A stretch of 64,000 nt of DNA from Anaeramoeba flamelloides (taxonomy: Eukaryota; Metamonada; Anaeramoebidae): contig JANTQA010000063.1 of assembly GCA_027625915.1 (NCBI GenBank), positions 3,863,501-3,927,500 on the forward strand. Reading direction: 5' to 3'. The position numbers and the translations under genes are program-made. Positions 36,152 to 47,522 of this stretch are shown piece after piece; positions within the stretch are counted from its first letter, which is position 1, and each line of letters starts with the position of its first letter. Below the pieces are notes generated by a model. It had not been told where the DNA came from. It saw only the letters and a list, made by a program, of their open reading frames with translations, and ran no database searches.

Positions 36152-37365
36152 GTACATACATTTGACCATTTTGAAAATTTTTAATTGTGTAAACATTACC
36201 AAAAAATAATTTTTGAGTGTTAACCGATATTGAAAAATTGAAACAAAACATGATTTGCTGCTCTATTTGTGAAAAACAAACGAACCGAAAGTAATTTCGA
36301 GTGAATTATTTCATTTTTCGATTTTATGAACATTTTTTTTTGATTAAATTTTTCATTTTAATAAATTTTGTTTTGGTTCTAAAAAAGTGTTTCTACGAAA
36401 GAGCAAAAATAATCAAAGAGTAAAACAATGAAAAAAAAATAAACATGGGAAGTGTGTATTTTAAACAAATATCTTCTTTTCAAATTCCAAACATAAAAGA
36501 AAACCTCTCTACAGAAAATGTGTTAAAATCAAAAATGAAAAAAAAAAACATTTCGACCCAAGTTGATTTTCGAAGATTTATTTTCTGCTTTATCTTCTTA
36601 ATTTGGATGAACCCAAATAAGTCAAAACCTTGAATTTCTCGCCACATTAATATTTATTATTATTTTGCAAAATATGTTTTTACAAATTTGCTATCAAAAT
36701 TCAGTTTTCAAATATTTTTATCAAACCAAACCAAAATGAACAATAATATTTCAAAAAATAAAATAAAGGTTGAATTCTTGGAATCAAAAAATAGTTACAA
36801 AATATTCAATTCCAAAATAAAAGATAAATTTAGAACTAATTTCAATCAGATTTCAGAATTATTTTTCGTTCCCAATTTAATAAAAAATAAATAAATATAA
36901 ACCCAAACGAATTTGTCAAATAAACCCATATTCTCAAGAAGAATTAAAAAATATCCTATTTTCTGAAATAAAACTAGAATTAGATGAATTAAATGAAAAT
37001 AGAATTTTTGACATTAAATTTAGAAATTCTATAGAAATAATTTTTTTTCTTAAAAATTCCACAAACAAAAGTTTTTCTATTAATAATTAAAAATAAAACC
37101 AAATAAAGAATAAGTAATGGTATCAAATAACATAGAGAAGATCAAGAAATAAAATTATTTTTATTTCTTTTTTTTTGATCAATTTTTTTCATTTTTTTGA
37201 ATTCACATTTTTTAGTTGGTATGGAAATATATTATACTAGGATATATCCAACTCTAGTTTTTATTAAAATATTAATATATTTAATTAAAGAAATGATTTG
37301 AATAAATCAGCATAACATAAATAATAGCACTCAAAATTTGAAAAATGTACTTCAATTGTTAAGAA
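36152..37365 (+). mobile_element. Repeat family E, copy 1, with decayed coding traces
   Basis: About 1.2 kb, matching 47523-48935 over nearly its whole length apart from an inserted F element there. Ends near GTACATACATTTGACCATTT and the complement of TTGAAAAATGTACTTCAAT give a weak terminal inverted repeat. Copy 1 keeps several coding-like stretches, for example 36688-36894 (FLESKNSYKIFNSKIKDKF) and near 36920 (YSQEELKNILFSEIKLELDE), unlike the MITE families. The element looks broken in both copies. Its class is unknown; it could be a decayed autonomous DNA element or a duplicated gene fragment. Confidence 0.6.
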
Positions 37366-37827
37366 AATCTATTAATTTCTTAGTTTTATTCCATACATAT
37401 ATCAAAAATTCTTTGATATGTTTATTTTTCTACTTATTTCTTGTTTGTTCTCTAAAGTTCAATTATAAAAAATAATTGATATTTGAAAAAAATGTTTGAC
37501 CTAATTTGACTGAAACAAAGTTTAAAAATAAATGTTCTTTTTTTTTTGAAAAAAAAATTGAAAGAGCCTTAAAACAAAATAAAAAATTCTAAAACAACAA
37601 ATTTTAACCAAAAAAAAGTACAGAAATAGAGAAAATTTTCAACAGATATTTTTATTAAAAATAAAAAATAATAATTATTAAAAAATTTGAAAATTGAATA
37701 TTTGAGTATTTATAAGATCTATAGATATATAAATAAAGACATTTTTTTTGTAATCATTTATTCCAAATAATTACTTTTAATAAAATAAAGAGTAAAAAAA
37801 CCCAAGAAAATAATAAAAAAAGAAAAC
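37366..37827. other. Convergent 3' spacer, no gene
   Basis: AT-rich sequence between repeat E and the end of the minus-strand gene. Nothing distinctive is seen. Confidence 0.45.
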
Positions 37828-40800
37828 TTATTTTTTTTCTGATTTAATCAAATCAATGATTGATTGAACTCTGAAAACAGGTATTAAGGCCATATCGATC
37901 TTGCCTTCCTTTTTTTGATTAGTTTTTACATGAGTTTTCCACTCGATATATTTGGTGTAATCTTCATTTTTCCAATGATTTTCACAAATTTCGGCTGTCA
38001 GATTAGCAATTAATAAATCGGGGTCTTTTAATAAGGGTTCGAACCAATATATGTCCCCTATTTTGCTAATCCCGCCATTTTTCGAAAAGTGTGAAAGCAA
38101 AATTAAAGCGCAATATCTGGGGTTATGGTTTTCTAAAGTTGCTGGAAGATTTTTTATTATTAATTTAAATAAATTTGGAGAAAAGTTTTTCAATAATAGC
38201 TTTTCAGAAATTTGTCGTTCGCCAGAAATGACCTCAGAGAAGATGTCACCATGGTCTATTGGATCTGTCGGGCGAGATAATTTGTATCCTGTCATTTTGA
38301 TGATCATGGTAAGCATGATTCTTAATATTTGTGGGTTTGACTCTTTTTTTTTAACGCACATCATTAGCATATCGGTAATAATCTTATATACCATTGCGAT
38401 CTTTTTCGTGCTCCCGTGACTTTTAAAAAACAGCGATTTATAAAAATTGGTCAATTGCTTAATTATTTGAATAAAGCACAGCCGCGTGTGCGTGTTTGGC
38501 GACTCCGAGAGGCTTTTGATTAATTTTGTGATTCTTTCTTTCCCCTTGAACACGGTTTTTTTTAACGAAATTTGGCACAAAATTTCCAAGAGCCATTTGG
38601 ATCCAATTTTTTGATATTCATCTCTTTTGTCGTTAATTAAGATTTTGATCATTTGGATGCCCCTTTTAGAGATCTCTTTTATTTCTAAGATTCGATCGAG
38701 CATTGTTTGGAATTTTGGTTTAATTATTTTTGTCTTTGTTATGATATCTGAAAAGGCGTTAAAAATTACGATCAATTTATCAATCGAAATGATTTTTCGA
38801 ATAACTTCCCATTCCTCATATATTATTAACTGCTCTTCAAATATGAAGTTTGTTAAATTCTTCCAAATATTCTTTGGGCAATATAAAATTAATTCCTGAT
38901 AAAATTGTGGGAAATCGATCCTCAATAATAGTTCATAAATTATTAGAATTTCTTTTTTTAAATCCATGTTTTTTTTGTTTCCACTTTTGTTTTCATTTAT
39001 ATCTTCATTTTCATCATCTTCGTCTTCCTGTGAAATATCAAGCTCATTTTCATTTCCAATTAATTTTTTTTTGTCACTTTCATTATCATCATCATCATCG
39101 TCATCGTCATCGTCATCGTCATCAGAAAAATCAGAATTGCTATTATTATTTTTCTTTTGCTTTTTATCATTTATTAATTTTTTGGAATCCACTAAATCGG
39201 TAATTATTAAATCATAAATAAGATAAAAAATTTTTTCTTTAATTTCAGAGCAATATGATTGAGTATAAATTTGAATTAAAATTGGTAAATTTGAAGTGAT
39301 CAATTCGGGCAAAGGGTTAAAATCTAGCCATTTTTTCCTTTTTGAGGTGAAGGTAATTGCAATCAATAATCGTATTAATAATTTGGTAATGGACCTATGG
39401 AAAACGTTTCTTTTATTTAAAAATATAAAAATCACTGTTGGGTTTACTAAGGGGAAGAATTCCTTTCGTAGTCTTTTCTTCCTGGTAATTAAAAAAAGAA
39501 AGCAGTTTAACGCAGATTTCCAAATTTCATTCGTGATTCCTTTCACCTCGTTTGTTTGGATAATCAATAATTGAATAGTCCTAAAAATCGGGATTTGAAT
39601 TTCTTCAATTTTGATTAATTTCTTCCTTTTTTCATTCATTTCCTTTTCATTTAGGGGCAGATTTGTTAAATTGTAATTAACCTGATCGTTAATCGACAAA
39701 TGCTGGCATGAGTAGATCATATTCGTATGAACAATTAAATTGAATAATAAATTAAATGACAACAACTTCGTTGACATCCTTTGTGTGTTGATCAGAGTGA
39801 TGAATTGGCTGATCCTGGACTCAAACGAATGAATGCCACTATGGATATAAATATCAATCATCGTTTTAATCCAAAAGCAATTGAGGGTCTCTTGAATTCT
39901 TTTTTGCGATTCGAATTTGCTTGTTTGGAGTTTATTTTGCTTTTCATCCTGCTTCTGTTTTTGCTTCTTAATATTAAGCAATTCCTGTGCAAACGATAAC
40001 AAATCTTCTTCATTGAAATTCAACGGCTGTTGTTCGCTATATACTTTATAGTCGATCATCCGCGAATATTGCCTCTGTAAGAAATATGACCGATTTGTTT
40101 GGTTGAAATTACGAATACAAAACTGGCGGAGCCTTTCTAATTCCTTATTGTTTTCGTCGTCAATGTTGATCGGAATTGGCACAGACGTGATACCAATCGG
40201 AATAAGCTTGCCCGTTTTTGTTGTAAACTCCTCTTCGGTGTCAACTTCAAATTGCCCGCCAAAGATCGGGTTTAATAATAAATTAGACTGGAATTCGATT
40301 TCATCAAAAATTTCTGTAGGAAATTCCTTACGTGTGAAATTTGAAAAGGACTCTGGGAAGAGCTCTTGGTTTAAGCCAAATTCGACCAGATTGATTTGTT
40401 TTTCATTGATAATCTTTTGGAGCTTGACCAAGAACGTTTTTAAAAAATCCCGTATATTTTTCTTGGAACACCCAGAGAGCACTTGGCAATATTGTTTAAT
40501 TTTTTCTAAAATTTGTTTGCTTGGTTTTTTGTTTGCGATTTGCTTATCAATTAAACTCAGCAGCCGAAATGTTGAAGAGTTGATTAATGGTTTTTTTTTT
40601 AATGCAGATAATAATAATTGGCGATAAACTGTTTGGTGTTTTTTGTTTTTTTTTTTTGAATTGTTGTTGTTTTTTTTTTATTTTTTTTTGTTTTCGTTTT
40701 TTGTTATTGGATTGGTAAAAGAAAAAAAAAAAAAAAAACAAGAAAAAACATTTGAAATTATTCAAAGATTTTGGTTAGTGTGTGTTCGTTCAATGATTGT

Positions 40801-41182
40801 TTTTTGTTTTTTTTTTCGGAATTTTTTGCAAAGAAACTAAAATTGAGTGCTAAAATTTTGATAAACCCTGTTTTTTGTTTGGTTTTGAGGAAATAATTAT
40901 ATTTAAAAAGAAAAATTCTTTCTTGGAATAACTCTAGTTTCCATTAACACACATTTTCAAACCAAAATTGTAAATCTTTAGAAAGCGTAAAAAAAGGGAA
41001 AAGGTTTTTGATAAAACAACCAAAATAATTTCATAAAAAAAGAAAAAACAAAGTCAATTACGAGAATCGATAGATTTTGAGTTTTTAAAAAGTTTGTTTA
41101 TTTGAACAAAAACACGTTTGTCAAGAGTTTCGTCAGATTTTTCTGAATCAAGAAAATTGTTAATAACTTTTTGAGCACTCAT
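37828..41182 (-). CDS. Large helical-repeat-like protein of unknown function, two exons
   Basis: Exon 1 is 41182-41062 (ATG, MSAQKVINNFLDSEKSDET...) with an in-frame TAA directly before the ATG. A 433-bp intron with a GTAATT donor and CAAACAG acceptor leads to exon 2, 40628-37828. The joined protein has 973 residues, and the splice restores a smooth sequence, SKSIDSLYRQLLLSALKKK. The protein is mostly amphipathic helices with Leu/Ile heptads (for example FRTIQLLIIQTNEV and YCALILLSHFSKNG), suggesting an armadillo/HEAT-type superhelix. A run of about 13 Asp near residues 540-560 followed by an acidic loop (39000-39125) interrupts it. I do not recognise the family. No membrane span or catalytic motif is evident. 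A start at the GTG of 40482 would drop about 90 well-behaved residues. Confidence 0.85.
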
Positions 41183-41556
41183 TTAGCTATTCAAAAAAAA
41201 AGAAATAAGAAGAAAACAAAATAAGAAAAAATGTTTATTTCCCAATTAACCTTATTACAATGAGTACCTGAATATGAAATTTTTTCTCACAATGATTCCT
41301 TTTTTTAGCGAACCACCACCCACGATTAATCAAATTCAACATAGAGTCGATTTCAGGACTTTTTGAAAATTTTAACATTTTATTTTCATTATTTGACTTT
41401 TAATTGAAAGTAGGCTTTGAAACACAAAACTATTTATCTCAATTAATAGAATCAATAAATTGATTTTTAAGAAAGTACTATTTGTTGAAAATTACAAGCT
41501 AGAAATTTTCATAAAGACTTCAAAAAAAGGTTTATACATTCTCATTTTGGAAAACA
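41183..41556. other. Upstream flank of the minus-strand gene
   Basis: AT-rich, with no gene. It presumably holds the promoter of the 41182 gene; no specific element is visible. Confidence 0.4.
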
Positions 41557-41990
41557 AGTGGAAAAAAGTTAAACAAGAAAAAAAGAATGATATGATTTTT
41601 CTTTAAAGTCCAACTGAAAACGAAAGGTAATGTCAATTAATAAAAGAAAAAAATAAATGATTAAAGATAAAATTGAAGATTAAACACAAAAACAGTTTTT
41701 TTCAAACTATCTTTTTGTATTGGTTTTTCTCTGACTGATCAACCATTGATCGATTTGTTGAAAAAATTGTTTATTTTTGAGATCTCCAAAATTACTTGAT
41801 ATGATTTTGATAATATAGGAGATTTAAATTGTATTTGTTGGGTTGATTTTAAATAATTTAATGAATTATTCTATGAAGTTACTTTGTATCTTCTATTAAT
41901 TGATTTTACTTTTCATTTTCATGTTCTTTAAGGTTTCCAGTTATTAGTTTTGTTTGTCGTTTTTTTTTCCCTGTTTCACCCTTTTTCCCG
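41557..41990 (+). mobile_element. Repeat family D, copy 1
   Basis: About 434 bp, from AAGTGGAAAAAAGTTAAAC to TGTTTCACCCTTTTTCCCG. It shares TTTTTGAGATCTCCAAAA and AAATTGTATTTGTTGGGTTG with copy 2 just downstream, and more distantly with 55149-55560. No ORF. Confidence 0.7.
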
Positions 41991-42113
41991 ATAATCAAGT
42001 AAAAAGTTAATTATTTAATTCTGAAAAGAGACTATTTTATATTTACTTTTATTATTGTCGAATTTGCTATTTTTATTTTAAAATTTCTTGTGGTTTTTGT
42101 TGTTACAATTGTG

Positions 42114-42513
42114 TAAAAAAAGTGAAACACGGTTTTTAATTGGGAACATTACTGAAAATTCAAAGAAAGATCATTAAAAAGAAGAAATAAATTAGTAAAG
42201 ACAAAATGAAGTATCCAGCCCAATAACATTTTTTTTAATACTATCTTTTGTTATGGGTTTTTCTTTGGTTGATCAATTATGAAAAATATGTTCAAAAAAT
42301 TGACTATTTTTGAGATCTCCAAAACCACACTAACAATTTTGATATGAAAGTAGATTTAAATTGTATTTGTTGGGTTGATTAAAAATAATATAATGGACTA
42401 TTATTTGAATTTAATTACTTTCTTCTTTTTAATGATTTAACTTTTCATTTTCAGGAATGTTCCCAATTAAAAACTGTGTTTAACTTTTTTTTAGTGTTTC
42501 ACTTTTTTTCCGA
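42114..42513 (+). mobile_element. Repeat family D, copy 2
   Basis: About 400 bp with the best-kept terminal inverted repeats of the family: AAGTGAAACACGGTTTTTAA then TTGGGAACATT at the left, and GGAATGTTCCCAATTAAAA then TTTAGTGTTTCACTTTTTT at the right. It lies 124 bp from copy 1 in the same orientation. Confidence 0.78.
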
Positions 42514-43689
42514 AATGGTTATTAATTTTTCTTGGGAAGCTTTAAGAAAATTATGTAATATATATTTTTGTGATCAATAGTACAAGACTAACAGTTATTT
42601 TACTCGCCCACTTTTTGATATTTTGATAATTCTTTTCAATTCATAACTTTAATTGGGATGATTTAATAATTTTTGATTGTATTCTGTAACCTGATACTTA
42701 TACAAATTGAATAATGGAAATCGGTTCGAAAGGGACTACAGTTAAAAACTCCAATAACAACATTTTGGCTCCTTCCAGATCCCATTCAAAGAAAGATACA
42801 TCATACCTTACATATTTTTATTTTTATTTTAAATTGAAGTATTTCTATTTCATGAAATTTTTCTTGACTGAAGATGTTTTAATTTAAATACCTTTTGCGA
42901 AATCTTTCAAGCTAAAAATTATTTAGTTGACGTAAAAAATATTTATAATTATGATAAATATTTTTGGAATATTTTTTTAATTTAAAGTGTTTTTTCCACC
43001 TTTTTTGGTGAAATTTAGATTCTTATCACTTTTTGATATTCTCTGTAAATATTAATATTTTCTCTAGTTTAGTTTTATTTATTTTTTAATTAAGACTTTT
43101 TTAAGGATATATTTTGTTGTAGATTTTTATTTTTAGACATTTTACTAGGTTATGAAAATAATTATCTTCCTATCCCTTTAAATAAAGAAATGGCATTTTA
43201 AGGGAATTTTTTGAAATAAATATATTCAATAAAATGGTAATGTTTTAGTATTAATACCCATAATGAATTAATTGGGGATTCTCTCATTTTCTTTCTTGTA
43301 AATTTTTTTGTTAATAATTTACATTTTCTAGTCCACATTTCATGGATATTTGAATAATTATTACTTAAAAGGGTCAGAAATTTACAATTCTAATTAGAAA
43401 TTAAAATTAAATCTAATTTATAATTACTTATTTGACTTGAAAAAAAATATAAACTTTTTTTTAATATTGTTATTATTATTTAACATTGGAGATTTTAATT
43501 CCTCTTATTTGATGTTAGGGTTTTTAATAATTTATATATAAAAAGAATAATTAAATAAAATTACGTTTTATGTATTATATAACAAAAAATCAGGTACTTA
43601 AAATTAACTTTGCCAGAATTAAAAAGAATTGAGTAAAAAACAATGATAGTTTTTAGTCAATTCTTTTTAATACAAAAAAAACACCTTTA
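42514..43689. other. Gene-free spacer
   Basis: AT-rich; no gene or family repeat seen. A self-complementary pair of AAAAGAATTGA and TCAATTCTTTT at about 43623-43670 forms a hairpin with a loop of about 25 bases. Confidence 0.45.
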
Positions 43690-44100
43690 TATTTTACTGA
43701 TTTTTCTGTTTATTTGGAAAATCAATACTTTTTCGTTAGATTTTTTTGATTTTTCTATTTTATTTGTGAATTTTTATTGGTTTTTTGAGGTTTTCTATTT
43801 TATTTATGAAATATTCTAGCTTTTTTTTTTACTTTTTGAAATAAACAGAAAAATTTAATAAAATTTCGGTTTATTTCGAAAAGTTTAAAAAAACCTAAAC
43901 AAAATCTATTGATTTTCCAAATAAATAGAAAACTCAAAAAAACCTAACCAAAATCTATGAATTTTTGAAATACATAGAAAATTCAAGAAAACCTAACGGA
44001 AACATCCTATGTATTTTTGACTTTAGAAATAAACTGAAAATTATTTAAATTTTCGAAATTACTGGTTTATTTTAAAAATTAAAAAAAACCTAACGATGAA
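43690..44100. repeat. Inverted pair of ~49-bp tandem repeats (foldback-like array)
   Basis: On the right half, AAACCTAAC-type words recur at about 43893, 43942, 43991 and 44088 (spacing 49, 49, then 97), each followed by an AATCTAT-ATTT-GAAATA-ATAGAAAA block. The left half (about 43695-43825) carries the same unit in reverse complement (GTTTATTTGGAAAATCAATA, TTTTTCTATTTTATTTGTGA). The structure can fold into a long stem and is unlike the simple MITEs here. Confidence 0.7.
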
Positions 44101-46008
44101 AAAAAAAATTTTTTCTCAATTTTAATCAATAAATAATTCTTTGATAGTCAAAAGTGCTGATTCTTGATTTGAAAGATATTTAGTAAAATTAAAATGCTTT
44201 TCTATCATAATAAACTAATATTTCTTCTGTAAAAAAAACATTTTACTGATTTTTTAAAATTAAATATGAAAAAAATTAAATCAAAATTGAATTTCTGAAT
44301 TTAAATTGTAAAATATCTTTCAAAATATTTTTTGAACAAAGATCTATTTTTAATTAATCATGTTTATTTAAGTGAAGTTATTAAAAATAATAAATTCGCT
44401 AATTATTTTTTTTTTTTTTTGAAAAATTTTTTTTAATACTGATCTTTGAATAAAATGTGATGTTTTTTTTTTTTTTACTTATGTTTAAAAACAAAAAGAT
44501 TGTTTCTTTTTTTTCAAAGGAGGCTTATATACTAAAAGGACAAAGTAACTGAAAATATCTAATTAGTACATTTGATATAAATTTATTAAAGTTCAACTTT
44601 AAAAAAAAAAGAAATTTGAAAAATAAAAGATCTAAAGTAAAAATTTTTTGCAAAAACTGGTGTAAATTTTTTGAAAAATGATTTTTGTCTAAAAAAAAAT
44701 AAATTTTTAAAAAATTTAGTAAAAATGTTGAACAAATTGCATTAATAATTTACAATTTTACTCAAAATCTCAAGGATTTGACTTCAAAATTGATTTCATC
44801 TTAGGTACATTATTATGTAGAGAATTAGATGTTGCATTGAAACAAAAAAAACAAATAAATTTGTTTTAATATAGAAATTTAGTTTTTATATTCTTGACAC
44901 ATATTATTTTGATCACTGTAATTTTTTAGAGATATTGTATACTATCTATTTTTTTTTTGTTTTTAAAAAATCATCTTTATCCTTCAAAAGAAAAAAAAAA
45001 AATAAAATCCATCATCTTTTTATCCCATTTAATAAACCAAAGAGTGAATTGTTAATTTCTTTTTGCATTGGTTGTCGAGGTTCACAATTTAAATTTTGAT
45101 CGATCTTCAAATTTAATAATTGGGCTTATTTGTTTTTCGAACAAAGATTAAGTGGGTTTCAAAATGAATTCTTCAAATACACTACAAATACAATCCTTTC
45201 ATTTTGGTTTGGAAATTTTTGATTCTTTTATCCAAGGATTCAATAACTTTTTTTATTCAAAAAGGAGTTTTTTCGTTTTTTGTAAATGCCCTATTACTAC
45301 CGATCATTATCGATTTATGATGGAAATTATTATCTTTTATTCAATTAAAAGTACCCTTGTATTGATAAAATACCTTCAAAGGTGTATTGTTAAGAGATTG
45401 ATTCGTAAGGTTTTGAAGTAGAATAAAAAATCAAAAATATAAAACGACCTTTTTTAGTAAAACAAATCTTATATATTCATAAGAATAAGGATCATAAGAG
45501 TATAAACCGAAATGAAAGGGTAGTATTTGTGTTGTATATGGAGAAGTTATTTTGATGGTTACTCCTGACTACAAACAAATTTATCATTTTTGAGATCTAA
45601 ATGAGAACGAAGACTATGTATCAAAAGTGGGTCAAGTGTTCATATAAAAGGAATTTTTTTTTAAGATCTCTGATTTTTTTAATAAAATTTCAACAATCTT
45701 TATCAAACGATTCACATCTGTTGTGTTTATTGTATTTTTTAAACGACCCACTTCAATCTTTCACACACTCTACTTTAGGATGGGGTTTGATAACAGCAAA
45801 AGAGTTTATCTCAATCGAAATAATTATTATTTTCGAAAGTATAAAAAATTTCTAAAAAGAATATGTACAAATTCAAGTAAAAACCACTGATATTATCCCT
45901 GATTTTAGAAGACAATATATACTATTATCTAGATTGATATGTTTTTTTATATTAGGGCTGAGATACTTCATTTTCAGAAAAGCTTTTTTTACAGTCTTCT
46001 CAAGGAAA

Positions 46009-46045
<37 letters not shown>

Positions 46046-46072
46046 AACCAAAAAGTCTTTTTTCTTTACAAA
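44101..46072. other. Spacer with possible decayed coding fragments; poly-T before FNT
   Basis: Around 45020-45420 and 45601-45855 there are coding-like stretches in several frames (for example PFNKPKSELLISFCIGCRG and DSHLLCLLYFLNDPLQSF), but no consistent gene; they may be a decayed gene. The 84-codon ORF at 45601 begins with an ATG but has no family match that I know. A run of 34 T at 46011-46044 ends 28 bases before the FNT start codon. Confidence 0.35.
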
Positions 46073-47233
46073 ATGACAAACAAGGAATGGAAAGGTTATT
46101 TAACAGGAAAAGAAACTTTATTCAAAATTATTGATTTCGGAACATCAAAAGCCAGACAAAAGTTTTCCAAACATGCCTTACTTGGGATCTTGGGTGGGAT
46201 TTATGTTGGCTTTTCAGGAATACAAGTTTCGATCACTGTTGGTGGTGCGAAAGGAATTAGGGAATCAAATATTGGATTAGCTAATTTCTTTTTTGGTGCT
46301 TTATTTTCTGGTAAGATCTCTTACCAACAAAAAATATTTTTTTATTTTTCTTTAATTATTTCTCCTTTTCATATTTTTTTTTATTAATCTAATTTTTTTT
46401 TTTTTTTTTTTTTTTTTTTCTTCTTGTTGTTTAAAAATCATCGATGTCTTGTTGGGTAATACAAAGTTGGTTTCATTTTTTCATTTATTTGTGGAGGCGA
46501 AATTTTTACAGATGGGCTTGTGTATATGTTTCCATCCTTTTATGCAAAGCATATCAAATTCCGAAATATCATGTCTAATTGGCTCACAACCTTCCTTATG
46601 AATTTCATAGGAGCATTTATTTCCGCCTGGCTTTTAACATATGAAGCAGATCTTTTCAATAAGGATCCTTTTAACGAATGGATTAAGGAATTTGCATTAT
46701 TAAAAGTAAGCCAAGGATGGTTTGTATTATTTTTAAAGGGTGTCTTGGGCGCCTACTTGGTAGGGCTAGCGTTTTATTTAGCCACAGCAGCACAAGACAT
46801 CTTTGCCAAAATATTGGGGATCTTCTTCCCAATTCTCGCCTTTGGCGGTCTTGGCCTAGAACACGCCACCGCTTCGATGTATTTCATTTTTGTAGGGTTG
46901 CTATATAAGGCGCCAGGCGTGACCTTTTTCAAATTCTTATGGAACAATTTGTTACCTGTCACTCTTGGTAACATCATTGGCGGATCTGTATTTGTCGCAA
47001 CAATTTATTATTACCTTTATTATCCAAAGCCCACTGTGGACACTGTTGACAAAAATGAACAAGAAAAGGAATTATATCAAATGATGGGCGATGACGACGA
47101 TGACGAACTTGAAGTACCTTCAAACGTTACCCGTGTCTTTAGAGCAAGAAAAGTAACCTCAGTTGTGAAATCAGATACCTCAAATAACATTAAAGATTCA
47201 GAATCTTCTGGACTTGGAAGCTCTTCAGATTAA
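46073..47233 (+). CDS. Formate/nitrite transporter (FNT) family channel, two exons
   Basis: FNT proteins are pentameric channels for formate, nitrite, lactate or hydrosulfide. Exons 46073-46310 and 46467-47233 give 334 residues. The phase-1 splice through an ACAAAG acceptor restores ALFSVGFIFSFICGGEIFTD, matching E. coli FocA GGICFSLGLILCVVCGADLFT. Six hydrophobic helices are seen. The signature near the central histidine is GLEHATASMYFI (FocA GFEHSIANMFMI), so His is kept but the usual Asn is Ser. LLPVTLGNIIGGSVFVATIY matches LIPVTIGNIIGGGLLVGLTY. A C-terminal cytosolic tail of about 60 residues holds an acidic DDDDDE cluster and Ser-rich end absent in bacteria. The start is the first ATG after poly-T. 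Substrate is inferred as a monocarboxylate such as formate or lactate; the sequence does not decide which. Confidence 0.93.
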
Positions 47234-47522
47234 AAAACAAAATTTACACAAACCGCCTCTTTATTCAAAGATTATATTTATATACATATACTATTTTCTC
47301 TTCATTAGTAAGAGAAAGATTTAATTGATAATTAATTAATAGTAACAAAGTTTTCTTTATTTATTTATTAATTTTTTGATAATTCTTTTTTTTTTTTTCA
47401 TACAACTTTGTACTTTTTTTCTTTTTGGATATTAGGCATTGTGGTTATTTTCAATTTATCAATAATAATTTTGCTAAACTCTAAATTCTTCAAGAAAATT
47501 TTAGGCGATTTATTTAAGCAAG
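47234..47522. other. Short 3' spacer of FNT gene
   Basis: AT-rich with T-runs; nothing else is seen. Confidence 0.4.

Noticed and set aside
38850-39217. Plus-strand Ser/His-rich ORFs
   Set aside because: Antisense of the poly-Asp loop of the minus-strand gene.
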